Below, one piece after another: positions 15,282 through 24,798 of a stretch of 36,004 nt of DNA (positions are counted from its first letter, which is position 1; the number at the start of each line of letters is the position of its first letter). Source of the DNA: Acidobacteriota bacterium (GTDB lineage: Bacteria; Acidobacteriota; Terriglobia; Bryobacterales; Bryobacteraceae). The notes below the pieces were generated by a model that saw only the letters and a program-made list of their open reading frames with translations, had not been told where the DNA came from and ran no database searches. The translations under genes and the position numbers were made by a program. The stretch spans positions 1 to 36,004 of the forward strand of contig VFZX01000031.1 of the NCBI GenBank assembly GCA_016871015.1, in the 5' to 3' direction.

Positions 15282-15361
15282 GTAGGCAGTGAGGCAATTC
15301 GCCCACCCACGGAGCGCGGTTTCGCGCTCCCCGGCCTACGCAAAGATCCGGCTAGTGGGCG
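15282..15361. repeat. Nested inverted repeats upstream of the DUF1549 gene
   Basis: GGAGCGCG (15311-15318), loop GTTT, CGCGCTCC (15323-15330) is a perfect 8-bp hairpin. It is enclosed by GTAGGC (15282-15287) and GCCTAC (15334-15339). A competing pairing exists between CGCCCAC (15300-15306) and GTGGGCG (15355-15361). It looks like a structured 5' leader or a REP-type intergenic repeat; the 307-bp gap 15098-15404 has otherwise no gene apart from the possible leader peptide. Confidence 0.55.
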
Positions 15362-15404
15362 GTTCGATTTCCGGCTATCATATTGTCTGGGGAACTGAAC
15401 CTTC

Positions 15405-17225
15405 ATGCGCCTCTTGTTGGCCTTTGCCGCCGCGGCGATCCTCCCGGCGGCCGATCCGAACTGTCCGCGCTATCCAGCCGCGGCCCGAACCGAGACCCAA
15501 GAAAGCATCGACCTGGACCGGGAATTTCAGGCTTTATCCAAGGGACCGCGGATCCGCTCCGCGGCTGCTTCAATCCGGGCCGCCGAAGCGCGGGGGATCA
15601 TCGACCAGCTTCTGTTCGGGAAGATGGCCGCCGACGGAGTGGCGCCCGCACCGCGGACGACCGATACCGAGTTCCTGCGGCGGATCTACCTGGATCTGAC
15701 CGGACGGATTCCAACGCCGGAGCAGGCGGAGCGCTTCCTCAACAGCTCCGTGGAGAACAATCGGGAGGCGCTGGTGGACGAGTTGCTCGCCAGTCCCGCC
15801 TACGCTGACCAGTTCGCGCTGTTCTTCAACAACAAGCTGAAAATCACGCGGGCCCACGAGAGTGTGTCGACTCCCGGCCGTGACGTGTTCTATGCGTTCC
15901 TGCGCGACATGGTGGCATCGGATCGGTCCTACGATGCCTGGGTCCGCGAGCTGCTGACCGCGGCGGGCGAAGTGGACACCGTTCCGGGGACGCAGTTCTT
16001 CACCCGCTGGATGGATGTCGCTGGGCCGATCCAGGATTCCTGGGACGACATTACCGACAAGATCACAACGACGTTCCTCGGCTACAAGACCGAGTGCGTG
16101 TCGTGCCACAACGGACGGGCGCACCTGGAGAAGATCAATCTCCACCTGACCACGCGGACGCGGCGCGAGTTCTGGGAGATGTCGGCGTTCCTGTCGCGCA
16201 TGGCTTATGTCCGCTGGAGCGACGATCCCATCGGATTCCGGCCGCGGATCATTCTGGTCGACCGCGACTATGGAACGTACTCCGGATCCGTGCCGCCCAC
16301 GAATCCGGGCAACCGTCCGGCGAGGCTGGGTGCGGTAGTCACGCCGCGCTACTTTACTTCGGATGCCGAGCCCCGTTCCGGCGAATGGCGCCGTGATCTG
16401 GCTGACATGGTCACGCGCGACCGGCAGTTCGCCAAGGCCACGGTCAATCACTTCTGGGATTACTTCTTTGGGCACGGAATCGTCGATCCGCCCGACGCCT
16501 GGGATCTAAACCGCGTGGATCCCAAGATGGCGCTGCCGCCTGACTGGCCGACCCAGAATTCATATCCCGAGCTGCTCGAACGGCTGGCGGACTCCTTCGC
16601 CGCCAACCAATTCAGGCTGCGCCCGCTGATCCGGCAGATTGTGTTGAGCCAAGCCTATCAGTTGTCGGCCCGTTACGAGGGGCAATGGAGACCGGGTTAC
16701 GTGAAGTACTTCGCGCGCCATGAGACGCGGCGGCTGTCGGCGGAGCAGCTTTACGACTCGATGATCACGGCCACCCAGACCGAGCAGCCGATGTCACTCG
16801 GATCGACCGGGCGGGTGGTCCGCTATGCGAATCAGCTTCCCGATCCCACGGAGCCGGTCACCGATTTCCGCGTGATCGACTTCCTGAACGCGCTCGGCCG
16901 TGGGAACTGGTTGACGATCGACCGGTCGTCCGAGCCCACCATTCTCGGCCTGCTCTACCAGATGAACGACGGCCAGAACGTGAACCGCTCGCTGGGCGCG
17001 TCGAACGCGAACGTCGGCATCCGGAACCGGGTGCATGAGGTGGACGCGATGGGGTTAAGCGACGAGGAGACGATCCAGCGGCTGTTTCTGGCCACTCTCA
17101 CCCGGCGCGCGACCGATGCGGAAATGGCTCTCGTGCTGGAACGCCGCAGCGGTCCGCGCTACCAATGGCTGAGCGACCTCCAATGGGCGCTGCTGAACAA
17201 GCTCGACTTCACGTTCAACTACTAG
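15405..17225 (+). CDS. Secreted DUF1549/DUF1553 domain protein with CXXCH site
   Basis: A 606-residue protein with a signal peptide (MRLLLAFAAAAILPA). It has the DUF1549 features RRIYLDLTGRIPT and a LVDELLASPAYADQF segment, and the DUF1553 end with NHFWDYFFGHGIVDPPDAWD, LRPLIRQIVLSQAYQLS and RRLSAEQLYDSM. A CVSCHNGRAH segment provides one possible haem c site, or the family's conserved cysteine motif. These proteins occur with DUF1501 in Planctomycetes and Acidobacteria. Function is not established; links to polysaccharide or cytochrome-related surface processes are proposed for the family. The next gene starts 10 bp downstream. The Shine-Dalgarno AGGAGG of that gene overlaps this stop codon. 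Confidence 0.88.
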   Translation: MRLLLAFAAAAILPAADPNCPRYPAAARTETQESIDLDREFQALSKGPRIRSAAASIRAAEARGIIDQLLFGKMAADGVAPAPRTTDTEFLRRIYLDLTGRIPTPEQAERFLNSSVENNREALVDELLASPAYADQFALFFNNKLKITRAHESVSTPGRDVFYAFLRDMVASDRSYDAWVRELLTAAGEVDTVPGTQFFTRWMDVAGPIQDSWDDITDKITTTFLGYKTECVSCHNGRAHLEKINLHLTTRTRREFWEMSAFLSRMAYVRWSDDPIGFRPRIILVDRDYGTYSGSVPPTNPGNRPARLGAVVTPRYFTSDAEPRSGEWRRDLADMVTRDRQFAKATVNHFWDYFFGHGIVDPPDAWDLNRVDPKMALPPDWPTQNSYPELLERLADSFAANQFRLRPLIRQIVLSQAYQLSARYEGQWRPGYVKYFARHETRRLSAEQLYDSMITATQTEQPMSLGSTGRVVRYANQLPDPTEPVTDFRVIDFLNALGRGNWLTIDRSSEPTILGLLYQMNDGQNVNRSLGASNANVGIRNRVHEVDAMGLSDEETIQRLFLATLTRRATDAEMALVLERRSGPRYQWLSDLQWALLNKLDFTFNY

Positions 17226-17235
17226 GAGGCGCGCC

Positions 17236-18588
17236 ATGACGAATTCAATCCATAAGACCTGCGGCGGGCACGCCCCCTACACGCGGAGGCATTTCCTGTT
17301 CGGAGCCGCCTCGGCGGGCCTGTTGAGCGTCCACGCCGACGCCGAGATCACCACCAGCCGTCCGGCCGTAAGCCTGCGCAAAACCGCGCGCGCCTGCATT
17401 TTCGTGAACCTGAACGGCGGAGCGAGCCATCTGGATACGTTCGATCCCAAGGACGGCCCCTGGAATCCGGCCGGAGTTGCGCTGGACCAGCATCCAGGAG
17501 GCCTGGTTCTGTCGAAGCTGCTGTTTCCGAAGCTGTCGACGCTCACCGGGGAGTTGCTGGTGTTGCGGTCGTGCGCAAGCTGGGAGGCGGCGCATGAGCG
17601 CGGGCAGTTCTACATGCAAACGGCGCACACGCAGAATCCGGCGCTGGCCGGGGAGACGCCGCACATCGGCGCCGTGATCGGGCACGAAAAGGGCGCGGGC
17701 AACGTGATGCCGCCCTTCCTGTCGTTCAACCAGACCAACCTCCAGGGCGCGACATTCCTCGGCGGGTCGTACATGCCCATGATGCCCGTTGCCAACCGGG
17801 CGGGAATCACCACTCTGACACATCCGTTCTTCGGAGCACAGAGCGAACAGCGCTTCGAAGAGCGCTTCCGCCTGCTGCAAGACCTGGACGCCCCAATCCG
17901 GGCCAATCCGTACAACGAAATCATGGGAGCCTACGCGGGTTACTACGCACGAGCGAAGTCGATGATGTACAACGCGGCGGTGGATGCGATCTTCAAGTTC
18001 ACCGTCGACGATGAGAACCGCTACGGCGCAACCACTCTCGGCCGCTCGCTGATCGTGGCGCGGAACGCCATTCGCGCCAACAACGGGACCGTGTTCATCA
18101 ACGCGACGCAAGGCGGCTGGGACACCCATGCCGACCAGTTCAACCGCGGCGTGGCGACCCAGAACTATACATTGTCGCGGGACCTGGACCTCGCCGCTGG
18201 ATCACTCATCGAGGACTTGCGGGCTTCGGGCGACCTGGCGCACACGCTCGTGGTGATCATGGGCGAGTTCGGGCGCACCCCAGGTCCGTTGAATTCGCGT
18301 GGCGGACGCGACCACTACCGTCCCGTCATGAGCGTGGCATTGGCGGGCGGCGGAGTCCGCGGCGGGCGCACAATCGGCATCACGGACTCGACCGGCGCCG
18401 CGATCACCAGTCCACAGTGGAAGGGCGACCGGCCCATCTACCCGGAGGACATCACTGCGACGATCTATTCGGCGCTGGGGATCGACTGGACCAAGGGGAT
18501 CAACGACACGCCTTCCTACCGCAGGTTCTACTACATCAACGGCGCGGTGGAGGGCCGCTACACGCCGGTGGAGGAAGTGTTCGGATGA
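17236..18588 (+). CDS. DUF1501 family protein, Tat-exported
   Basis: A 450-residue protein beginning with a twin-arginine signal (TRRHFLFGAASAGLLS). A strong AGGAGG lies 6 bases before the ATG. Family features are FVNLNGGASHLDTFDPK near residue 57, GGWDTHADQ and MGEFGRTPGPLNSRGGRDHY near 335-355. DUF1501 is a relative of the sulfatase/alkaline-phosphatase fold, and the motifs suggest retained metal ligands. It is the standard partner of DUF1549/DUF1553 proteins. The final base pairs overlap the next gene by ATGA, so the operon continues. Confidence 0.92.
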   Translation: MTNSIHKTCGGHAPYTRRHFLFGAASAGLLSVHADAEITTSRPAVSLRKTARACIFVNLNGGASHLDTFDPKDGPWNPAGVALDQHPGGLVLSKLLFPKLSTLTGELLVLRSCASWEAAHERGQFYMQTAHTQNPALAGETPHIGAVIGHEKGAGNVMPPFLSFNQTNLQGATFLGGSYMPMMPVANRAGITTLTHPFFGAQSEQRFEERFRLLQDLDAPIRANPYNEIMGAYAGYYARAKSMMYNAAVDAIFKFTVDDENRYGATTLGRSLIVARNAIRANNGTVFINATQGGWDTHADQFNRGVATQNYTLSRDLDLAAGSLIEDLRASGDLAHTLVVIMGEFGRTPGPLNSRGGRDHYRPVMSVALAGGGVRGGRTIGITDSTGAAITSPQWKGDRPIYPEDITATIYSALGIDWTKGINDTPSYRRFYYINGAVEGRYTPVEEVFG

Positions 18589-21371
18589 GACTCGCCGCGG
18601 CGCTCGCCGCTGTGGTTCCTCTTGCGGCGCAGACACCGGCTATCGTGCATATCCTTGCTGAGGAATCGCAGGTCCTGGTGGGACGCTCGGTGCAGTTGCG
18701 CGCGGTTGTGCGTGACGCCGCGGGCAACGCGATTCCGAACGCGCCGGTGACCTGGACGGCGAATCAGCCGCAGGCCGGGTCGATCAGCGGCAGTGGTGAA
18801 TTTACCGCGCGCGGGCTGGCGACGTTCCGCATCACCGCGCGGTCGGGCGCGGCGGTCGGAGAGGCAGCGCTGCAGTCAATTCCGAGCCGTGTGGACGTCG
18901 CGCCCGGTTCGATGGAACTGCTGGTAGGTGCGCAACACCGGTTCACGGCGGCGGCCTATGATGCCAATGGCGCTGTGATTCCGGGAGTAACCTTCGCCTG
19001 GTCGCTAACCAACCAACGCCAGGGAGGATCGTCACTCGGGCGGGTGGACACCACCGGTCTCGTCACCGCGACGGGAGAGGGCGGAGTCTGGGTCTGGGCC
19101 ACCTACACCTACAACGAAACGTTTCCGGGGCTGCAACGCCAGTGGGTGGCGTACTCGAAAGTCCGGATCGATGTGCCGAAGATGTACGAGTTGAACAAGC
19201 TGTACTCGACTCTCGGCAAGACGCGCAAGTCGTGGACTCTGCGGCCGCGGCAGTCGATGCTGTGGAGCACCGACGACGGGCAGTTGTTTCTCAACGCCTC
19301 GCTCGGCGGACTGGCGAACGGGCTGCTCAACTGGGATCAGGACCGTTGGAGGCTGGTGACCGGAGGCGGAATCCCGCGGTTCGGGCGGGGGGCGGTGGCA
19401 CTCGAGTTCCTGACGCACGCCATTGCCCGGAACGGCGAGATGGTGACGTATGAAAGCACCAACGGCAACGGAGTGGAGTTGTTCCGGGGCAATCGCAACG
19501 GACTGCGGGTGTTCCTGAACAACAACGTCCCGTTGGCTGAGACCGAAGCCAACAACGACCTCCGGGTCAACCGCAACAGCTATACCTCCTCGGGTTGGAC
19601 CACGGTCCGGGCCAATTTCCGGTTCGAGAACACGACGGTCAACCACGTGGGAGTATTCCGTGGATCACGCGGACAGATGAGCGAATTGCTCATCGGGACG
19701 CATGACGCGCTGCCGGGCTTCGCAAGCCCCATCACGATTGATGTCGACTTCGGGATCGCGGACAACGGCACGGCCTTCTATTCGGCCACGTCAGGGACCA
19801 TGCGGGCGTTCTTCAGGCATGGATTCTCCGGGCGCGAGCGGCTGCTGGCGGTGGGCGACGAGTTGGAAGGCTCGACTGTCGCACGGTTCATCGGCGGACG
19901 CGGGAATTCGCCGAGCTGGTGGTTTGACGAAGACGGCACGGCGATTCTGTGTGTCCAGTTGCAGGACAACAGCCAGTACTACGTGCGGATCAAACCCTCG
20001 GGCGCGCGCGAGACGATGCGCTGGACCGGACAGTCCGGGATCCTCTGGCACCATCCGGCACACGGAACGCTTCTCTACGTGAATCCATTCAACAACCGCG
20101 GCAATGGCGTCTATCTGTGGGACAACGCCGGGGCATTGAAGCAAGTGCTCGCCTCGGGAGTCCGTCTGTTCGACCAGACGATCCAGGAGATCGAGAGCGG
20201 GACCATCAACAAGTCCGGTGAGATCACGCTGCTGTTGCGCGGATCGTTGAACGCGCTGATGGCGGCGCGGATGGGCGAATCGCCGTACGTCCTGTTTGCC
20301 GCGGGGAACGAGATTCCGGTGGAACTCCCGGTCAACGCATTCACGTTCGTCGGGGGAGCCCGTACGGGTCCACCGCACATTCAGGCGGGCGGCAATTCGG
20401 GCAGTATCGCCACGTTCTGGAACGGCGATTTCCATTTGACGCTGGGGATCGGCGAGCGCTTGTTTGGCACCACCATGTGGTTCGGGGGATCGCACGGCAA
20501 TGCGGGCCTGTTCAACATGCGCAAGTCCGCGAATGGCGACATCTATTTCACCAACGGCGCGGGCATCGGGAGGATCCGGACAGGAGGCGAGCCCGAGCTG
20601 GCGCTGGCGTTCCCGTTGCGTCCGGATGCGTCCACGACGGTCAACGCGCCGGGTCAAATTAACGTGAATGCCCGCGGCGACCTGCTCTTCCAGTCGAGCA
20701 CCAACCTCGGTGACAACCGGATCTTCATCCACAAGGACGGGCAGACGCGCCAGATCCTGGTCCTTTCGGCAACGGCGAACACGGCGACGGTGATCGAGGG
20801 CCGGACCGTGCAGAGCCTCGACTCGTTCGCGATGGACGATCAGAACCGGGTCCTGGCGCAACTGCGCTTCCGCGACCTGGCAGTCCCGGTGATCGGCTAC
20901 TACGATGGCTTGCGGTGGAGCCTCGCTGCGATGCCGAACCAGACGCGCGTCGGACCACACGTGATCACGAACCTGCCTAACTTTCCGCGCGCCGATGGCA
21001 ACCGGCTCTTCACCGGATTCACGATTTCAACCGGCGGCGTGGTTGTGGGCGAGTGGAACGGCAGCGGATGGGACATGGTGGTCAACAACAGCACCACGAT
21101 GCCGAACGGGCAAGTGGCAAACAACGTTCCGCTCATGGAGCTCAACGCGCGGGGCGACCTGTTGTTCCAGTTCGCCAACGGCGTCACCTCGCTTGTGGTG
21201 CGGCGCGGGAACGAGTTCCACCAGGTGCATAATTTCTTCCGGCCCACGCCGCAGGGGGACTACCTGATCCGCATCACTTCAATGGACTTCCGCGACGACG
21301 GCACGGTATACTTCCTGGCTGTCACGGAAGAAGACGAAGTTGTCCTCTACGAAGCCCGGCCGTTGTTCTAA
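18585..21371 (+). CDS. Large secreted protein with two Ig-like (BIG2) domains and repeat region
   Basis: A 928-residue protein. I chose the ATG at 18585, which overlaps the DUF1501 stop (ATGA) and opens a signal peptide (MRLAAALAAVVPLAAQ); the frame extends further upstream without a credible start. Residues about 20-105 and 108-200 are Ig-like domains (VLVGRSVQLRAVVRDAAGNAIP and LVGAQHRFTAAAYDANGAVIP). The remaining 700 residues are beta-rich repeats with recurring NARGDLLFQ and G-D-G segments, like a beta-propeller or choice-of-anchor type repeat array. No C-terminal sorting signal is seen. It is probably a cell-surface or released adhesin-like or sensor protein whose expression is tied to the DUF1549/1501 pair. 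Confidence 0.75.
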   Translation: MRLAAALAAVVPLAAQTPAIVHILAEESQVLVGRSVQLRAVVRDAAGNAIPNAPVTWTANQPQAGSISGSGEFTARGLATFRITARSGAAVGEAALQSIPSRVDVAPGSMELLVGAQHRFTAAAYDANGAVIPGVTFAWSLTNQRQGGSSLGRVDTTGLVTATGEGGVWVWATYTYNETFPGLQRQWVAYSKVRIDVPKMYELNKLYSTLGKTRKSWTLRPRQSMLWSTDDGQLFLNASLGGLANGLLNWDQDRWRLVTGGGIPRFGRGAVALEFLTHAIARNGEMVTYESTNGNGVELFRGNRNGLRVFLNNNVPLAETEANNDLRVNRNSYTSSGWTTVRANFRFENTTVNHVGVFRGSRGQMSELLIGTHDALPGFASPITIDVDFGIADNGTAFYSATSGTMRAFFRHGFSGRERLLAVGDELEGSTVARFIGGRGNSPSWWFDEDGTAILCVQLQDNSQYYVRIKPSGARETMRWTGQSGILWHHPAHGTLLYVNPFNNRGNGVYLWDNAGALKQVLASGVRLFDQTIQEIESGTINKSGEITLLLRGSLNALMAARMGESPYVLFAAGNEIPVELPVNAFTFVGGARTGPPHIQAGGNSGSIATFWNGDFHLTLGIGERLFGTTMWFGGSHGNAGLFNMRKSANGDIYFTNGAGIGRIRTGGEPELALAFPLRPDASTTVNAPGQINVNARGDLLFQSSTNLGDNRIFIHKDGQTRQILVLSATANTATVIEGRTVQSLDSFAMDDQNRVLAQLRFRDLAVPVIGYYDGLRWSLAAMPNQTRVGPHVITNLPNFPRADGNRLFTGFTISTGGVVVGEWNGSGWDMVVNNSTTMPNGQVANNVPLMELNARGDLLFQFANGVTSLVVRRGNEFHQVHNFFRPTPQGDYLIRITSMDFRDDGTVYFLAVTEEDEVVLYEARPLF

Positions 21372-22137
21372 CGCGATTTCGCTCGAGTCGGTTTCGAAGT
21401 CCTTTGGGGCATACGAGGCAGTGCGGGACATCACGCTGGATGTCGCGGCGGGATCGTTTCTGTCGATTGTCGGGCCCAGCGGCTGCGGAAAGTCGACGGT
21501 GTTGAACCTGATCGCCGGACTCGCGAGTCCTTCGAGCGGACGGATTGCCGTATCCGGAGAACCGCTGCAGGGACTCAACCGCCACGCGTCATACATGTTC
21601 CAACAGGACGCTCTGCTGCCGTGGAAGTCCGTGGCCGCCAACATTGGGCTTGGCCTTGAACTGGCCGGAACGGATCCGCGGGAGGTGCGCAGCCGGACCG
21701 CTGAATGGGTGGAGCGGACCGGCTTGCGCGGGTTCGCCGGCAAGTTTCCCCACCAGTTGTCCGGTGGCATGAGAAAGCGCGTGGCAATGGCGCAAAGCTG
21801 GATCGTGGATCCCGGGATCGTGCTCATGGACGAACCTTTCAGCGCCCTTGATGTCCACACGCGGCTGCGCATGGGAGGCGAGATTCTGAACCTCTGGGCG
21901 GACTCCGGCAAGACCGTCGTGTTTGTGACGCACGATCTTGAAGAAGCGATCGCGCTGTCAGGAGAGGTTGTAGTGCTCTCCGCGGGTCCGGCGAGCCGGA
22001 TCGTGGGCCGCTACGCGGTGGACCTTCCGCGCCCGCGCAACCTGATCGACATCAAGACGGAACCGCGGTTTCACGAACTGTACGCGGCAATCTGGCGCGA
22101 CCTGCGCGGCGAGGTGCTCAAGTCGTATGAGCGTTAG
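21340..22137 (+). CDS. ABC transporter ATP-binding protein, NitT/TauT/SsuB type
   Basis: A 265-residue ATPase of importer type. Walker A is GPSGCGKST (45-53), a FQQDALLPWKS Q-loop fits nitrate/sulfonate/taurine transporters, the signature is LSGGM, Walker B is VLMDEPFSALD and the switch is THDLEEAIAL. The start is uncertain: the only codon near the N-terminus is TTG at 21340, overlapping the previous gene by 32 bp. The next gene begins 11 bp before this stop. Substrates of the type are nitrate, sulfonate, taurine, pyrimidine precursors or similar. A periplasmic binding protein is not in the window. Confidence 0.9.
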   Translation: MSSTKPGRCSNAISLESVSKSFGAYEAVRDITLDVAAGSFLSIVGPSGCGKSTVLNLIAGLASPSSGRIAVSGEPLQGLNRHASYMFQQDALLPWKSVAANIGLGLELAGTDPREVRSRTAEWVERTGLRGFAGKFPHQLSGGMRKRVAMAQSWIVDPGIVLMDEPFSALDVHTRLRMGGEILNLWADSGKTVVFVTHDLEEAIALSGEVVVLSAGPASRIVGRYAVDLPRPRNLIDIKTEPRFHELYAAIWRDLRGEVLKSYER

Positions 22138-22918
22138 TTTGCGCGCCGCCCAGGTCGCACTAGCGGCGGTGCTGCTGGGATCGTGGGAAGCCGGCACCAG
22201 GACGGGAGTCCTCGACAAGTTCTTCTTCAGCCGGCCCACGGATATCGGCGCGCGGCTGGTCCAGTGGATCACCAGCGGGAGCCTGTGGCCGCACCTCGCC
22301 ACCACGCTCGCGGAAGCGGCGCTCGCCTTCGCCATCGGCGTGAGTCTGGGAGTCACCGCCGGATTCGCACTGGGCCGCACGCGGTGGCTTGCGGACCTGC
22401 TCGATCCCTTCCTGCGGATCGCGAACGCTCTACCGCGGGTGGTGCTCGCGCCACTGTTCCTGCTGTGGTTCGGACTGGGAATCTGGTCGAAGGTCGCGCT
22501 GGGCGTAACGGTGGTCTTCTTCGTCGTGTTCTTCAATACGTTTCAGGGAGTACGCGACGTTGATCCGGTGCTCGTGAACAATGTACGGATGCTGGGCGCC
22601 TCGGAGCGCCAGCTTGTGCGCCACGTCCTGATTCCGAGTGCGTTGACGTGGATATTTTCGAGCCTCCACATCAGCATCGGATTCGCAATCATCTCGGTTG
22701 TTGTGGGCGAGTACCTGGGATCGTCGCGCGGTGTAGGATACTTGATCGCGCAAGCGGAAGGTGTATTCGACACCACGGGAGTGTTCGCGGGCATGGCGGC
22801 GCTGGCCGCCGTGGTGCTGGTGGTAGGCGCCGGGGTCAACCGGTTGGAGCGGCGCCTGCTGCGCTGGAAACCGCGCGCCTCAGAAGTTCACGATCGAAGC
22901 GAACGAAGCGGCATCTAG
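22127..22918 (+). CDS. ABC transporter permease, NitT/TauT/SsuC type
   Basis: A 263-residue inner-membrane protein of BPD_transp_1 type, with six hydrophobic segments. The EAA-like loop reads NVRMLGASERQLVRHVLIPSA. ATG at 22127 lies within the last codons of the ATPase gene (11-bp overlap). Together with the ATPase it forms the membrane part of an importer. The last 39 bp overlap, tail-to-tail, the coding end of tpiA on the other strand. The operon with the ATPase and Ig-like protein suggests these are expressed together, but the substrate-binding component is missing here. Confidence 0.92.
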   Translation: MSVSLRAAQVALAAVLLGSWEAGTRTGVLDKFFFSRPTDIGARLVQWITSGSLWPHLATTLAEAALAFAIGVSLGVTAGFALGRTRWLADLLDPFLRIANALPRVVLAPLFLLWFGLGIWSKVALGVTVVFFVVFFNTFQGVRDVDPVLVNNVRMLGASERQLVRHVLIPSALTWIFSSLHISIGFAIISVVVGEYLGSSRGVGYLIAQAEGVFDTTGVFAGMAALAAVVLVVGAGVNRLERRLLRWKPRASEVHDRSERSGI

Positions 22919-23632
22919 ACTGGCGCCGCCCACCAGGGCTCCGTCGATGTCTGGCTGGGCCATCAGTCCGCGGATGTTGTCGGGTTTCACGGATCCGCCG
23001 TAGAGGATCCGCACCGAAGCTGCCGCGTCATCGCCATAAACACCGCGCACCTGTGACCGCAGGAACCGGTGGGCGTCCGCTGCCTGGGCGGGTGTCGCCA
23101 CCTCGCCGGTGCCGATCGCCCAAACCGGCTCATAGGCAATCACAACTTGCGCGAATTGCGCCGGCGTGAGCTTCGCGATCCCGTCACGGAACTGCACTGC
23201 CAGCACGTCATTCGTCCGGCCGGATTTGCGCTCCTCCAGCCGCTCGCCCACGCACACAACGGGCTGCAATCCGGCGTCAAGCGCGGCCACGGTGCGCCGC
23301 AGTACGGTCTCGTCGGTTTCGCCGAAATACTGCCGCCGTTCACTGTGGCCGATGATCACGCTCCGGCATCCGGCGGCCTTGAGCATTCCGCCGGAGATCT
23401 CGCCTGTGTAGGCGCCGTCCTTGGCCCAATGCAGGTTCTGTCCGCCGATGCCCACCGCCGAACCCGAGGCCGCTTGCACCGCGGCCGCCAAATTCACGAA
23501 CGGCGGGCAGATGAGGATGTCGGCATGGGCGGACGCGCCCACCAACGGGAGGAACTTCTCAAAAAACGCCGCTGTCTCCGCGGGCGTCTTGAACATCTTC
23601 CAGTTGCCCGCCATCAAGGGTCGTCTCATCAC
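22880..23632 (-). CDS. tpiA: Triosephosphate isomerase
   Basis: A 250-residue glycolytic enzyme of standard length that interconverts dihydroxyacetone phosphate and glyceraldehyde 3-phosphate. Visible motifs are GNWKM (catalytic Lys near residue 12), GHSERR (catalytic His), AYEPVWAIGTG (catalytic Glu) and YGGSVKPDN. The start overlaps the stop of the preceding phosphodiesterase-like gene by four bases (ATGA). Two adjacent Met codons make the start uncertain by one residue. It is the last gene of the minus-strand cluster and overlaps the convergent permease by 39 bp. Confidence 0.96.
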   Translation of the reverse strand: MMRRPLMAGNWKMFKTPAETAAFFEKFLPLVGASAHADILICPPFVNLAAAVQAASGSAVGIGGQNLHWAKDGAYTGEISGGMLKAAGCRSVIIGHSERRQYFGETDETVLRRTVAALDAGLQPVVCVGERLEERKSGRTNDVLAVQFRDGIAKLTPAQFAQVVIAYEPVWAIGTGEVATPAQAADAHRFLRSQVRGVYGDDAAASVRILYGGSVKPDNIRGLMAQPDIDGALVGGASLDAASFASIVNF

Positions 23633-24798
23633 TTGTCCTTTCCAAATGGGATCTCGAGAACAGCGGCGAGACGCGCGGCGATCGACGTCATTTCGATCTC
23701 GCCCAGACTTGCGCGTTTGACGCCTTTGCCTGTGAGCAGGAACGTCGAGTGGTAGTCACGGCGCAGCGGCCAGTAGCCGTGGTCGCCGCGCGGCTTGAAG
23801 CTGCCGGCCATCTTAGCCACGAATGTCCCCCCTTCTGGCGGCTCGAACGCGGCCAGAGGCACCGGACGGTGCGGCAGCACGCGCTTCCACTCCGAGGCAG
23901 GAATCTCGCGGCCGATCGCTGCTTTGCGCAGTGCGGCGGCCACCGTGGGATCACTGGTAGTCACCAGCGGACCGCTGACTGCCGCCTGGCTTGTGACCGC
24001 CCCGACGTCGATGGGACGCTTGACGTGCTCAAAGCCATGGTCTGAAACGATCGCCACCGCCCAGTCCTTGGGTGTCGCGGCGAGGATCTCGCCCAACAGC
24101 TCGTCGGTACGTTCGAGCACGGCTTTGGCGTGCTTGGTGAACGGACCAGTATCATGCGCCTCGCCATCGTGGTCCACCAGGTGGAGCAGGATAAGATCCG
24201 GCTTCTCGTACTTGAGCAGGTAGATGGTGGCGAGCGCACGGACCCGGTCGTCCACCCACTCCTGCGGCATCGAGGGATACCGCGCGGTCATTTTCGCGAT
24301 CAACCCGGGTGTCGACTTCTGTTCGGTCGAATCCCAGTCCATGCCATGGCCGAGGCGGCGCTGAAAGTATTCCGGAAAGTTCCAGTCGATCTTGGCGTCA
24401 ACGGTCACCGGCCAATGCACCGCGCCAACCTTCTTGCCCGCCTTCTTCGCCGCGTCCCACAGGGTGGGCGCCTTGAGCAGATCCACTGACCAGTAGCGCT
24501 GTCCCGTTTCCGCCTGATTGTTGTTCAGGATCCCGTGGATGTGGGGCTGGACTCCGGTCACCATCGTTGTGTGCGATGGGAACGTCACGGTGGGCATTAC
24601 GCCGATGACGCCGCCGTCGGCCCAGGCCGCATCGGCCAGGAGCTTCCGCAGGTTGGGAATCTTGAGTCCCATCGCGTCACGGTCGCGCAGGTAGCGGTGA
24701 TCCATGCCATCGATCGAGATGAGCAGCAGCGGACGCGCGTCGAGCAGCGCCGCCGTGAGCAGGCTAAGCAGCAATCGCCGGTAGAAAACTCGTGCCAT
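23629..24798 (-). CDS. Alkaline phosphatase superfamily / nucleotide pyrophosphatase-phosphodiesterase-like
   Basis: A 389-residue exported enzyme. The start is ATG at 24798, which opens [21 protein letters not shown], a signal peptide. ISIDGMD has the metal-binding Asp30. [15 protein letters not shown] (68-82) has the NPP-type nucleophile threonine (near Thr72) and [10 protein letters not shown]. Other ligands are DGEAH (211-215) and SDHGFE (252-257). The family hydrolyses phosphodiester bonds of nucleotides or phospholipids; substrate is unknown. Its start overlaps the end of deoB by 35 bp, and its stop overlaps the tpiA start by ATGA. Signal peptide and family call are clear. Confidence 0.88.
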   Translation of the reverse strand: MARVFYRRLLLSLLTAALLDARPLLLISIDGMDHRYLRDRDAMGLKIPNLRKLLADAAWADGGVIGVMPTVTFPSHTTMVTGVQPHIHGILNNNQAETGQRYWSVDLLKAPTLWDAAKKAGKKVGAVHWPVTVDAKIDWNFPEYFQRRLGHGMDWDSTEQKSTPGLIAKMTARYPSMPQEWVDDRVRALATIYLLKYEKPDLILLHLVDHDGEAHDTGPFTKHAKAVLERTDELLGEILAATPKDWAVAIVSDHGFEHVKRPIDVGAVTSQAAVSGPLVTTSDPTVAAALRKAAIGREIPASEWKRVLPHRPVPLAAFEPPEGGTFVAKMAGSFKPRGDHGYWPLRRDYHSTFLLTGKGVKRASLGEIEMTSIAARLAAVLEIPFGKDK

